A stretch of 64,000 nucleotides of DNA from Thermohalobaculum sp039026375 (GTDB taxonomy: Bacteria > Pseudomonadota > Alphaproteobacteria > Rhodobacterales > Rhodobacteraceae): contig JBCCML010000017.1 in assembly GCA_039026375.1 (NCBI GenBank), positions 18,491-82,490 on the forward strand, read 5' to 3'. The translations under genes were made by a program, and so were the position numbers. This document shows, piece after piece, positions 36,359 to 43,764 of this stretch. A model generated the notes under the pieces. It saw nothing but the letters and a program-made list of their open reading frames with translations, ran no database searches and had not been told where the DNA came from. Numbering within the stretch: the first letter of the stretch is position 1; each line of letters opens with the position of its first letter.

Positions 36359-36787
36359 CTAGCTCTCCGCAGCACGCAGGGCGTCGACGCGGGCCTCCAG
36401 ATCCGCCGGCATGCCCAGAAACGCCAGGCCGTCGGGCACCGAACGGACCACCGTGTGCGCGTCGCCGACCTCCCGCAGCGACAGGTACATGCGGATCGCT
36501 TCAAGACCGAGGTCATTGGCCACGACGACCGCAACACGGTTTGTGGGCATCTGCGTCGTTTCTGGACGCAAGCTACGCGCCGCCGCCTCCACGTCCCGCG
36601 CCGCCGTGCTGAAATCAACATCGCGCGCATCGTTCAACACGTTCGCGCCTGCCTGGATCATCGGATGGGTGGACAGTTTTCGCTGCGCAACCAACAGGTC
36701 GCCTGCATTGAAGATGCCGTGCGAACGCACCATAAGGCAGTCTGGCGCCAGCACGCCGACAGCCTCGATATACAGGCTTACCGCCAT
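36359..36787 (-). CDS. Hypothetical protein
   Basis: This 142-residue protein (ATG 36787; a GTG at 36817 is possible) has an alternating strand-helix pattern without signal peptide, including a MVRSHGIFNAGDLLVAQRKL segment that resembles STAS/SpoIIAA-like folds. This is not a firm assignment. It converges with the FAH gene and is followed, on the opposite side, by 128 bases before the glpX stop. No pathway link. Confidence 0.55.
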   Translation of the reverse strand: MAVSLYIEAVGVLAPDCLMVRSHGIFNAGDLLVAQRKLSTHPMIQAGANVLNDARDVDFSTAARDVEAAARSLRPETTQMPTNRVAVVVANDLGLEAIRMYLSLREVGDAHTVVRSVPDGLAFLGMPADLEARVDALRAAES

Positions 36788-36915
36788 CGCATCAAAAACC
36801 ACATTGCCCCAAACCACTTTAACGATGGCGGGAGACTACGGCATCGCGATCCATTGCGGCAAGGTGCTCAGGGGTGTGACAACCCCCAACGAGCGGAAAG
36901 ATCCGACGGCACTGG

Positions 36916-37890
36916 TCAGTGATTTTTGGTCCGATAGTTGAGGCGGCGGACCGATCCGGTGCGCGAGCGCATCAGGATCGTCTCGGTCTCCAGGTACTCA
37001 CCGATGCGGCGCGCGCCCCGCAGGATCGACCCGTCCGTTACGCCGGTAGCCGCAAAGATCACGTCATTGCGGCACATCTCATCGCGCGTGTACTTGGCGT
37101 CCAGATCTTCGATCCCCGCCTTGCGCGCGCGGCCAACTTCTTCGTCATTGCGGAACGTCAGCCGGCCCTGGATCTGGCCGCCCATGCACTTGAGCGCGGC
37201 CGCGGCCAGCACGCCCTCGGGCGCCCCGCCAGATCCCATATACATGTCGATGCCGGTATTGTCCGGCTCGGCGCAATGCATCACGCCCGCCACGTCTCCA
37301 TCGGTGATCAAGCGGATGGCCGCCCCGGTGGCACGTACGGCGTCGATCATCTCGCGGTGGCGTGGACGCTCCAAAATGCAGACGGTGACGTTCTCGGCGC
37401 CGCCGCCCTTTACGCTGGCAAGAGCGGCAATCCGTTCGGCGGGGCTCATGTCCAGGTCGACCAGTCCTTCCGGATAGCCCGGGCCAATGGCCAGTTTGTC
37501 CATATAGACATCGGGCGCGTGCAGCATCGAGCCGCGCGGCCCCATGGCAATCACCGTCAGCGCGTTGGGCATGGCCTTTGCTGTCAGCGTCGTCCCCTCC
37601 AACGGGTCCAGCGCGATGTCGACCTCGGCGCCGTTGCCGGTGCCCACTTCCTCGCCGATGTAGAGCATGGGCGCCTCGTCCCGCTCGCCCTCGCCGATCA
37701 CCACGGTGCCCTTGATGTCCAGCATGTTCAGCTGGCTGCGCATCGCCTCGACCGCGACATGGTCGGCGTGTTTTTCGTCGCCGCGGCCAATCTGGCGGGC
37801 CGCGGCAATCGCGGCTGCCTCCGACACGCGAGCCAGGCCCAATGACAGCATCCGATCCTGGAAGGTGTCGTCGATCTGATTGTCGCTCAT
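36916..37890 (-). CDS. glpX: Class II fructose-1,6-bisphosphatase
   Basis: GlpX hydrolyses fructose-1,6-bisphosphate in gluconeogenesis. The 324-residue protein has a GEGERDEAPMLYIGE metal segment (about residues 63-77), DPLEGTTL (about 90-97) and a YMGSGGAPEGVLAAA substrate loop. ATG 37890 (MSDNQIDD) fits the family N-terminus. The extension to 37962 does not. The adjacent LysR-type gene is on the same strand, upstream by about 106 bases. Confidence 0.94.
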   Translation of the reverse strand: MSDNQIDDTFQDRMLSLGLARVSEAAAIAAARQIGRGDEKHADHVAVEAMRSQLNMLDIKGTVVIGEGERDEAPMLYIGEEVGTGNGAEVDIALDPLEGTTLTAKAMPNALTVIAMGPRGSMLHAPDVYMDKLAIGPGYPEGLVDLDMSPAERIAALASVKGGGAENVTVCILERPRHREMIDAVRATGAAIRLITDGDVAGVMHCAEPDNTGIDMYMGSGGAPEGVLAAAALKCMGGQIQGRLTFRNDEEVGRARKAGIEDLDAKYTRDEMCRNDVIFAATGVTDGSILRGARRIGEYLETETILMRSRTGSVRRLNYRTKNH

Positions 37891-37996
37891 GGTTCTGTCC
37901 CCCGGGGTTTCGGCGCGCGTTGCGACGCCCACTATCGCGGCTGATCGTAACAGGCAAGTCACGAGCGTTCGCGATTTTGGCTGGATTGTCCGGGTT

Positions 37997-38968
37997 TCAC
38001 ACAGGAACGGGGCCCGGATCGGCGGCGGATTGGCGTTTCAGCCAATCAACGAAGACGCGCACGCGCGGGTGCTGGCGCAGTTCCTCGCTTGTAACCGTGA
38101 AGTAGCTGTAATCGGCCGGACGCTCCAGCTTCAGGGGCCGGACCAATTGGCCAGATGCCAGGTACCCGCCCACCAGTGCCATGCGGCCCAGACCGACGCC
38201 GTGGCCGTGCAGCGCTGCCTGGGTCAGCAGCACGCTGTCATTCAGTTCGATCCAACCGGCGGGCTTGCGCTCGGCCACGCCAGCATCGCGCAGCCAGCGC
38301 GCCCAGGTCATGGCTGCCTCGTCCTGGGCGATATCGATGTCCTGCAGCAGCACATGCCCGGCCAGATCGGCAAAGGTGCGGATCGGTTGGCGGTTCAGCA
38401 AGGCGGGGGCGGCCACGGGAAAGATCGTGTCGCCCATCAACGGCTCCACCGACATGCCGGGATAGACACCGCGGCTATAGGTGATGCGCAGATCCGCCTC
38501 CCCCCGGGTCACATCAACCGCGCGGTCATTGGCCAGTACCTGCAGATCGATCTCAGGAAAGCGGGCGACGAAATCGCCGATGCGGGGCACCAGCCAAAGC
38601 GTGGCGAACGAGCGTGCCACGCTGACCGTCAGCCGCCCAGCCAGTGCGCCCCCCGTCAGCGCCCCGAGCCCACGGGAGAAGTGCGCGAACCCGCGAGAGA
38701 TCTCCGGCAGCATTTCGCGGGCGGCGGGCGTTGTCTCGACCCCGCGAGGCAAGCGTTCGAACAGTTTGACGCCAAGGTCCGCTTCCAGCTGTTTCACCTG
38801 GTGGCTGATCGCAGCGGGCGTGACGTTCAACTCACTAGCTGCGGCCAGGAAGCTCTCCAGCCTTGCCGCCGCCTCAAAGGCACGGAGCGCGTTCAGCGGA
38901 GGTAGGCGGCGGACCCCAGCAGGGCTGGTTGGATCGGTGTCGGTATCAGGACTGGCGTTTTCGCTCAT
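37997..38968 (-). CDS. LysR-type regulator, GcvA-like
   Basis: This 323-residue regulator has a short Pro/Ser-rich N-terminus, the HTH domain (RAFEAAARLESF...TPAAISHQVKQLE, about residues 27-75) and a substrate-binding domain resembling the GcvA group. Its target is not known. The divergent spacer contains a 10-bp inverted repeat (38981-38990 and 39002-39011) and a GATAAATTTATC palindrome, good operator candidates. It might control itself, the divergent DUF1127 gene or glpX. Confidence 0.85.
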   Translation of the reverse strand: MSENASPDTDTDPTSPAGVRRLPPLNALRAFEAAARLESFLAAASELNVTPAAISHQVKQLEADLGVKLFERLPRGVETTPAAREMLPEISRGFAHFSRGLGALTGGALAGRLTVSVARSFATLWLVPRIGDFVARFPEIDLQVLANDRAVDVTRGEADLRITYSRGVYPGMSVEPLMGDTIFPVAAPALLNRQPIRTFADLAGHVLLQDIDIAQDEAAMTWARWLRDAGVAERKPAGWIELNDSVLLTQAALHGHGVGLGRMALVGGYLASGQLVRPLKLERPADYSYFTVTSEELRQHPRVRVFVDWLKRQSAADPGPVPV

Positions 38969-38976
38969 TCTTGATG

Positions 38977-39011
38977 GATAAATTTATCTAAGCCAACCGT
39001 CTAGATAAATT
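38977..39011. promoter_or_regulatory. Inverted-repeat operator candidate between LysR and DUF1127 genes
   Basis: AATTTATCTA (38981-38990) and TAGATAAATT (39002-39011) are exact reverse complements separated by 11 bases. The left arm overlaps a perfect GATAAATTTATC palindrome (38977-38988). The spacing resembles LysR-type binding sites. It lies 9 bases from the LysR start codon, which would fit autoregulation. Confidence 0.6.
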
Positions 39012-39136
39012 CGTTTGAGAACCAGTATTACTATCGCCAAATTCCGTTCAGACGCCGCGCCAAACACGGCGCGCCTCCAAACCCCAGCGAGTTGCGCGCC
39101 GCGATGGTGCGTCTGTGCACCCGAAAGGAGATCGAT

Positions 39137-39349
39137 ATGGCTGTGATCCTGAAGCTGAACCCTTACCGCAAGATCGCTGGACGCCCGCTGGCGGGCGGCG
39201 GCTCGCTTTGGTCAACGATTATGCTGTGGCAGGCCCGTGCGCGCAGCCGCGCGCATTTGGCGGAATTGGATGCCGAGCAATTGGACGATATCGGCGTCAG
39301 TGCCGAGGAAGCCCATCGCGAAGCGGCAAAACCGTTCTGGCAGGCCTGA
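39137..39349 (+). CDS. DUF1127 small protein
   Basis: This 70-residue basic protein ends in the DUF1127 helix (LAELDAEQLDDIGVSAEEA). Such proteins in alphaproteobacteria bind RNA or influence phosphate and carbon metabolism, but this one has no studied homologue that I can name. A strong AAAGGAG site precedes ATG 39137. Its stop is near a short AGGCCT/AGGCCT hairpin (39342-39359) before the convergent hom stop. Confidence 0.8.
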   Translation: MAVILKLNPYRKIAGRPLAGGGSLWSTIMLWQARARSRAHLAELDAEQLDDIGVSAEEAHREAAKPFWQA

Positions 39350-39359
39350 GGACAGGCCT
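39342..39359. terminator. Possible bidirectional hairpin between DUF1127 gene and hom
   Basis: AGGCCT-N6-AGGCCT can fold into a 6-bp stem. It spans the stop of the plus gene and lies 11 bases from the convergent hom stop. No T-run follows in either direction, so termination is uncertain. Confidence 0.35.
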
Positions 39360-39369
39360 AAAGAAGCGC

Positions 39370-40665
39370 CTAGACCTCTTCGATGCGGATCGCCACGGGC
39401 TCGGCCTGGCTGACGTCCAACGCGGCGATCCGCGCAAGCGCTGCATCCACCGCGTCACGGCGGGCATCATGCGTGACGATGACCACCGGCACGGCCACGC
39501 CGCTGTCGCCCTGGCCGTACTGGCGCATCCGGTGGATCGAGACGCTCTCTTCACCCAAAGCACTGGCCAGGGCGGCCAGCGCCCCCGGCCGGTCGGCCAG
39601 CAGGAACCGCAGGTAATAGGGCGCGTGCTCGTCGCCATGGGCCAGCCGGGGTGCAGCACTTAACCTGCCCGAAGGGCGGCCAAAGACCGGGCGCACCGCG
39701 CCCCGGGCGGCGTCTATGACATCGGCCATCACAGCCGAGGCGGTGGGCCCCTCGCCCGCGCCCGGCCCCGTCATCGAGACCTGACCGACGAAATCGCCCT
39801 CCGCCACCACGGCGTTGGTGACACCGGGCAGCGCCCCGATCACCGAGCGTTCGTCCACCATGCAGGGACGCACCCGCTGTTCCAGCCCGGCCTCATGCAT
39901 TTTGGCCAGGCCCAACAGGCGGATGGAAAAGCCCATGTCGCGGGCCGTGCGGATGTCGTCCAGGCTGATGCGCTGGATGCCCTCGCAGATTACGCCGTCG
40001 AAATCGACCCGCGTGCCGAAGGCGATGGCCGCCAGGATCGCCAGCTTGTGCGCCGCATCGATGCCGCCCACGTCAAAGGTGGGATCCGCCTCGGCATAGC
40101 CCAGGCGCTGGGCGTCTTGCAGCACGTCGCCATAATCGGCGCCGCGGCTCTCCATCTCGTTCAGGATGTAGTTGCAGGTGCCGTTCAGAACGCCAAAGAC
40201 GCGGCTGACCCGGTTGCCCGCCAATCCCTCGCCCAGCGCTTTCAGGGCCGGGATGCCGCCGGCGACGCCGGCTTCTGCGGCCAGCATGACGCCCTGGCTC
40301 TCGGCAGCTTCGGCCAGGGCGTGGCCGTGCACGGCGATCAGGGCCTTGTTGGCGGTGACCACGTGCTTGCCCGCGGCGAGCGCGCGTTCAACCAGGGCCT
40401 TCGCCGGGCCGTCCGAGCCGCCGATCACCTCGACCACGCAGTCGACATCGTCGCGCGCGGCCAGTTGTGTCGCGTCATCCTCCCAGGCATAGGCCGACAG
40501 ATCGACGCCGCGGTCGCGGCTGCGGTTCATGGCTGAGACGGCCGAGATCGCGACGGGTCGCCCAGCCTTGGCTGCCAGCATCTCGCCATGGGCCTGCACC
40601 ATTTTGACGACGCCAGCACCGACGGTGCCAAGCCCGGCGATACCAAGGCGGAAAGGTGCGGTCAT
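39370..40665 (-). CDS. hom: Homoserine dehydrogenase
   Basis: Homoserine dehydrogenase reduces aspartate semialdehyde to homoserine in threonine/methionine synthesis. The 431-residue protein has the NAD(P)-binding GIAGLGTVGAGVV (about residues 8-20), the NGTCNYIL and YAEADPTFDVGG catalytic/substrate segments and a C-terminal ACT domain (YYLRFLLADRPGALAALAS), consistent with feedback control by threonine. A GGAGG site precedes ATG 40665. Upstream are tandem repeats rather than another gene. Confidence 0.96.
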   Translation of the reverse strand: MTAPFRLGIAGLGTVGAGVVKMVQAHGEMLAAKAGRPVAISAVSAMNRSRDRGVDLSAYAWEDDATQLAARDDVDCVVEVIGGSDGPAKALVERALAAGKHVVTANKALIAVHGHALAEAAESQGVMLAAEAGVAGGIPALKALGEGLAGNRVSRVFGVLNGTCNYILNEMESRGADYGDVLQDAQRLGYAEADPTFDVGGIDAAHKLAILAAIAFGTRVDFDGVICEGIQRISLDDIRTARDMGFSIRLLGLAKMHEAGLEQRVRPCMVDERSVIGALPGVTNAVVAEGDFVGQVSMTGPGAGEGPTASAVMADVIDAARGAVRPVFGRPSGRLSAAPRLAHGDEHAPYYLRFLLADRPGALAALASALGEESVSIHRMRQYGQGDSGVAVPVVIVTHDARRDAVDAALARIAALDVSQAEPVAIRIEEV

Positions 40666-40741
40666 GGGGGCCTCCTGGAGTTGGAAGGCCCTAGTGGCGG
40701 AACTGGCCCCGCTGCGTCAAGGGTGCGTGGCGACCGCCGCT

Positions 40742-41017
40742 TGGATCCTGCTTGCTGCGATGAGATTGGACATTTGGGCGTCAGGGCCGCCGCCCAGGCC
40801 TGGGAGGGCGTTCGCTATGGCAGTCCTAGAGCCCGCTCTTCAAAGCGCCCACACCGCCTGAGCTGTGACCGGCATCGCTTTGATCCCCATTGCTGCGATG
40901 AGATTGGACGCTGGGGCGCCAGGGCCGCCGCCCGAGCCTGGGAGGGCGTTTGCTATGGCAGTTCTAAAGCCCGTTCTTCAAAGCCCCACCACCGCCTGAG
41001 CTGTGACCATAATCGCC
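40742..41017. repeat. Two imperfect tandem copies of a 138-bp element
   Basis: The unit begins near 40742 and again near 40880. Both share GCTGCGATGAGATTGGA, GGAGGGCGTT, GCTATGGCAGT and CCGCCTGAGCTGTGACC at the same offsets. Copy 1 has a perfect CCCAGGCCTGGG palindrome, while copy 2 has one diverged arm. The element sits upstream of hom and downstream of the lipoprotein gene on the minus strand. Confidence 0.9.
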
Positions 41018-41020
41018 AAA

Positions 41021-41050
41021 GCGCCCTCCCGGGGGGAGGGTCGGGCGCGG
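41021..41050 (-). repeat. GC-rich palindromic element C
   Basis: GCGCCCTCCC followed by GGGGGGAGGGTCGGGCGC can fold into a strong GC hairpin. On the minus strand it begins with GCGCCCGACC, the same start as the elements at 41566 and 44156. It sits directly behind the tandem duplication. Confidence 0.7.
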
Positions 41051-41129
41051 CCCGCCTTCGGCGTGCCAGATGTTTGCACGCAGGCTAACCAGACTAAGCG
41101 CCGTCAAACTCGTTAGCGCCCATCACGCC

Positions 41130-41441
41130 TTAATCGTTGCAACTTAAGTATACTTGGACAAACGCAGCCATCTGAGTGACCGATCCGCCAACGACATCGC
41201 AACCAAAGTAATCGGAAATTGCCAACGCAGCGCGACCACGTACTTCTGAGGCTCTCGTCAAACTAGGGATGTCTGTCCAGTACGCACTGACAAGATTTCC
41301 TTTTCGTTCCAGTTTCCAAGTGTAGCCATCATGGACGAAGACTGAAGCGTCATCACTCATGACCGCCTCTGTCGAGCACGATGCCAGCAAGAGCCAACTT
41401 ACAAACGCGAACCCGTATGCGACACGATTCCAACTAGTCAT
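41130..41441 (-). CDS. Small lipoprotein coupled to the flavoprotein gene
   Basis: This 103-residue protein has a lipoprotein signal ending LLASC (Cys about residue 22), a short acidic part and a beta-rich region of unknown fold with three cysteines. Its ATG overlaps the flavoprotein stop (ATGA), which suggests translation at the end of the operon. By eye its GC content is lower than its neighbours. Function unknown. It could be a late-acquired cargo gene. Confidence 0.65.
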   Translation of the reverse strand: MTSWNRVAYGFAFVSWLLLASCSTEAVMSDDASVFVHDGYTWKLERKGNLVSAYWTDIPSLTRASEVRGRAALAISDYFGCDVVGGSVTQMAAFVQVYLSCND

Positions 41442-43282
41442 TCCGCCGCCACCAAACTCTCCGGCTCGCCCTCAGGCAGGATGGTCTCGCCCGGTTTGAC
41501 GATGGTGAACTGGACGGGAGCACGGGTGGTTTGGACATTCCCGCCTGGCGCGTCAGCGTCAGGCAGCGCCCGACCGCCCCCACGGGCGGGCGCTTCGCTT
41601 CCGCCCTCGGTCGGTCGCTGCAGTCCCGCATCGGTGCGCTGGCTGATCGTGTAGTAGCTGTCCGAGAGGTCCCCTTGCTCCGGAAAATCCTCACGGAAGT
41701 GGGCGCCGCGGGAGTTCTCTCGGGCGAGTGCTGCCTGGGTGACGACCTCGGAGACCTCGACCAGCGAGGCCATGTTCAGCCAGTCATGCCAGGTTAGGTT
41801 GAAGGCGAGGTTCGTGTCGTCGACACCAAGGGTCGCGACCTCGTCCCGGATCTCGGCGACGCGGGCCAGCCCGTTCTTGAGGCCGGAGGCCGTGCGCATG
41901 ACCCCGACATCCTCCCACATCGCGTCCTGCAGTTTCCGCCGCAGCGGCTGGATCGGCGCGGGTGCACGGCCCAGGGGCGCGAGTGCTCGGGCAACCTCGG
42001 CCTCCAAAGCCTCTGGGCATGGTTCCCGCAGCGTCATACGAGCGACGTCACGGCCCATGACCTCTCCGGCGACCCCGCCATAGACGGTCGAGTTCGCCAC
42101 CCCGTTGCCGCCAAGCCGGTTGGAGCCATGAGCGCCGCCCGCGTCCTCTCCGGCCACGTAAAGCCCCTCCATCTCCGTGCGGGTATCGGGGTCCACCACC
42201 ACGCCGCCCATGAAATAATGGGCGGTGGGCACAACCTCGACCCGCCCTCCGGCCAGGTCGAAGCCGCAATCTGCACAGCGCTTGACCATGCCCTTGAACT
42301 TCTTGGCCACGTTCTCGGGGCCGAGGTGGCTCATCGAAATGAACATGCCGATCTGGTCGGGGTCGTTGTTCTTGCGCATCTCGGCGTAGATGGCGCGGGA
42401 AACCACGTCGCGGGTGGCGCGCTCGCCCCGCCCGTCATAGTCGAACATGAAGCGGTCGCCGCGTTTGTTGACGAGGTGGCCGCCTGCGCCGCGGAGCCCC
42501 TCCTCCAGCACGGTGCCCGTGATCTTGGAATGGGGCCCTGCCAGCAGCCCGGTGGGGTGGAACTGCACCATCTCCATATCGCGCACGGGCAGCCCCGCAC
42601 GCAAAGCCATGGCGAGGCCGTCCATGGTCTTGTCGCCCGAGGGCGTGTGGTAGCGGTACATGGTGGGTCCGCCGCCGGTGGCCATGAGGACCGCCTTGGC
42701 GCGAACAAGTCGCAGGCCGCCGGTGCGCATGTCGATCATCAGGACACCTGCGAGGGCCGAGCCGTCCGCCGTGGGGATCAGCCCGATGGCGCGGTGTTCC
42801 TGCAGCTTCTCGACGGGGCGGGAGAGGACCTGCTCCATGAGACGATTGATGATCTCGATCCCGGTGAGGTCGCCCTTGTGGACCGTGCGGTCGGCGGTCT
42901 GCCCCGCGAAGGCCTTGTGGTGGAGCGAGCCGTCGGCATTGCGGTCGAAGAAGCAGCCGATCTCGTTCTCCAGCTCGTGGATGCGTTCCACGGCCAGTTC
43001 ACACAGGCGCCAGGCCATGTCCTGGTCGGGCAGCCATTTGCCGCCGATGATCGTGTCCATGAAGTGGCGTTCGACCGTGTCGCCGGGCCCGGTGGAGACG
43101 TTGTAGCCGCCCTGCACCATCCGGGTGCAGCCGCATTTGCCGATCAGCCCTTTAACCGCGATGGTGATCTTCGCGTCTGGAGCGGCTTGCTGGGCGTGGA
43201 GCGCACCAAAGAGGCCGGCGCCCCCGGTGCCCAGGATCAGGATATCCGTGTCGTGGCGGTCGATCTGGTGATGATTTTGCAT
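41438..43282 (-). CDS. Succinate dehydrogenase/fumarate reductase-like flavoprotein
   Basis: This 614-residue flavoprotein has the FAD dinucleotide motif (GTGGAGL, about residues 18-24), the substrate-binding HPTG, HYFMGG and NRLGGN motifs of SdhA/FrdA, and an RGAGG where most members have RGEGG. At the position of the FAD-linking His (HTVAAQGG) it has CTRMVQGG (Cys52), so covalent His-FAD cannot form. The C-terminus contains an inserted Gly/Pro/Ala-rich segment encoded by a GC-rich repeat (41566-41633). It is probably the catalytic subunit of the four-subunit complex in this operon. The substrate may be a substituted succinate rather than succinate. Confidence 0.85.
   Translation of the reverse strand: MQNHHQIDRHDTDILILGTGGAGLFGALHAQQAAPDAKITIAVKGLIGKCGCTRMVQGGYNVSTGPGDTVERHFMDTIIGGKWLPDQDMAWRLCELAVERIHELENEIGCFFDRNADGSLHHKAFAGQTADRTVHKGDLTGIEIINRLMEQVLSRPVEKLQEHRAIGLIPTADGSALAGVLMIDMRTGGLRLVRAKAVLMATGGGPTMYRYHTPSGDKTMDGLAMALRAGLPVRDMEMVQFHPTGLLAGPHSKITGTVLEEGLRGAGGHLVNKRGDRFMFDYDGRGERATRDVVSRAIYAEMRKNNDPDQIGMFISMSHLGPENVAKKFKGMVKRCADCGFDLAGGRVEVVPTAHYFMGGVVVDPDTRTEMEGLYVAGEDAGGAHGSNRLGGNGVANSTVYGGVAGEVMGRDVARMTLREPCPEALEAEVARALAPLGRAPAPIQPLRRKLQDAMWEDVGVMRTASGLKNGLARVAEIRDEVATLGVDDTNLAFNLTWHDWLNMASLVEVSEVVTQAALARENSRGAHFREDFPEQGDLSDSYYTISQRTDAGLQRPTEGGSEAPARGGGRALPDADAPGGNVQTTRAPVQFTIVKPGETILPEGEPESLVAAE
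41566..41633. repeat. GC-rich palindromic element A, inside the flavoprotein frame
   Basis: GCGCCCGACC then a GC-rich palindrome (CCCCACGGGCGGGCGC) and a GGTCGGTCGC end are embedded in frame in the 3' part of the flavoprotein gene, between the ISQRTD and FTIVKPG segments. The encoded peptide is low complexity and is not part of SdhA/FrdA folds. The same element type recurs at 44156. Confidence 0.75.
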
Positions 43283-43283
43283 T

Positions 43284-43315
43284 GCGGCACCCTGGCATCA
43301 AGCACAGGGCGCCGC
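43284..43315 (-). promoter_or_regulatory. Hairpin at the flavoprotein start codon
   Basis: GCGGC-A-CCCTG (43284-43294) pairs with CAGGG-C-GCCGC (43305-43315) across a 10-base loop. On the minus-strand RNA it ends one base before ATG 43282 and contains the only AGGG ribosome-binding candidate, so it could hide the start site and make translation dependent on an upstream event. Confidence 0.55.
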
Positions 43316-43489
43316 AACGGGGCCGGTTGTCGCCAGGCGGGATCAGCAGACCAAACCCCTGCCATCGAATTTCGTTCAGCGTTTGCCGCCGACGGCTCGA
43401 TCCGGTTTTGTATGCATCAGGGTTTGTCTACCCACAGTCTCGCGTTCGGTCTTTGGACCCTGTCGATCTGCTGGCTTCTGAGGCGCCGA

Positions 43490-43627
43490 TCACTTGAAAG
43501 TGCCCGTGTCCTTGCATTGCTTGCGGATATTCTTGGTCGTGAGCTTGCGTCCTGCGGAAACGGCGTCCAGCTCTTCATCGGACAGCAGTTGCCGGTCTTC
43601 GGGTTTGTATTCGGTGGCTTCGGTCAT
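43490..43627 (-). CDS. 45-residue RiPP-leader-like peptide
   Basis: This short gene (too short for routine ORF calling) starts at ATG 43627, 7 bases after a strong AAGGAG site, and ends with TGA at 43490. The N-terminal ~26 residues end in LSDEELDAVSAG, which resembles the Leu/Glu-rich leader and Gly-type cleavage motif of bacteriocin or RiPP precursors (Nif11-like, double-glycine-like). The remaining ~19 residues are very basic with one Cys (KQCKDTG). It has its own promoter-like region with a palindrome (43702-43717). No modification enzyme or peptidase-ABC exporter is seen nearby, so this is a candidate only. Confidence 0.6.
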   Translation of the reverse strand: MTEATEYKPEDRQLLSDEELDAVSAGRKLTTKNIRKQCKDTGTFK

Positions 43628-43701
43628 CTTTCATCTCCTTCGTTGAGTGGTCAGGCACCATTGCCTGCAGAGACGGGATATCCGAATCGGCCTACGCCCT
43701 C

Positions 43702-43723
43702 TGTAGCGTCTGCTACATGTCAA
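43702..43723 (-). promoter_or_regulatory. Operator-like palindrome and -35-like box before the small peptide gene
   Basis: TGTAGC-GTCT-GCTACA (43702-43717) is a perfect 6-bp inverted repeat. On the minus strand it directly follows a perfect TTGACA (43723-43718), placing the palindrome in the normal -35/-10 spacer of a promoter reading towards the peptide gene. No good -10 box was identified. Confidence 0.5.
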
Positions 43724-43747
43724 AAATAAATTTAAGGGGCGTCATAA

Positions 43748-43764
43748 AGACCGTTTCTCGGTCT
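43748..43764 (-). terminator. Hairpin directly after the sdhC-like gene
   Basis: AGACCG and CGGTCT form a 6-bp stem with a 5-base loop, starting at the sdhC-like stop and followed on the minus strand by TTTAT. It could end or attenuate the upstream TRAP-ligase-sdhBDC transcript before the separately promoted peptide and flavoprotein genes. Confidence 0.5.

Larger units (their letters stand above)
40666..41129. other. Gene-poor region upstream of hom
   Basis: No supported gene. The 464 bases contain hom's promoter region, a 138-bp imperfect tandem duplication (40742-41017) and a GC-rich hairpin (41021-41050). Two reading frames are open across the duplication, but the copies differ by amino-acid replacements and indel-free drift, so coding is doubtful. 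Confidence 0.7.

Noticed and set aside
40588..41088. Open frames across the 138-bp tandem duplication (166 aa and two 33-aa mini-ORFs)
   Set aside because: The two copies show mainly amino-acid-changing differences, there is no ribosome-binding site and no family. The frames stay open only because the period is a multiple of three and the region is GC-rich.
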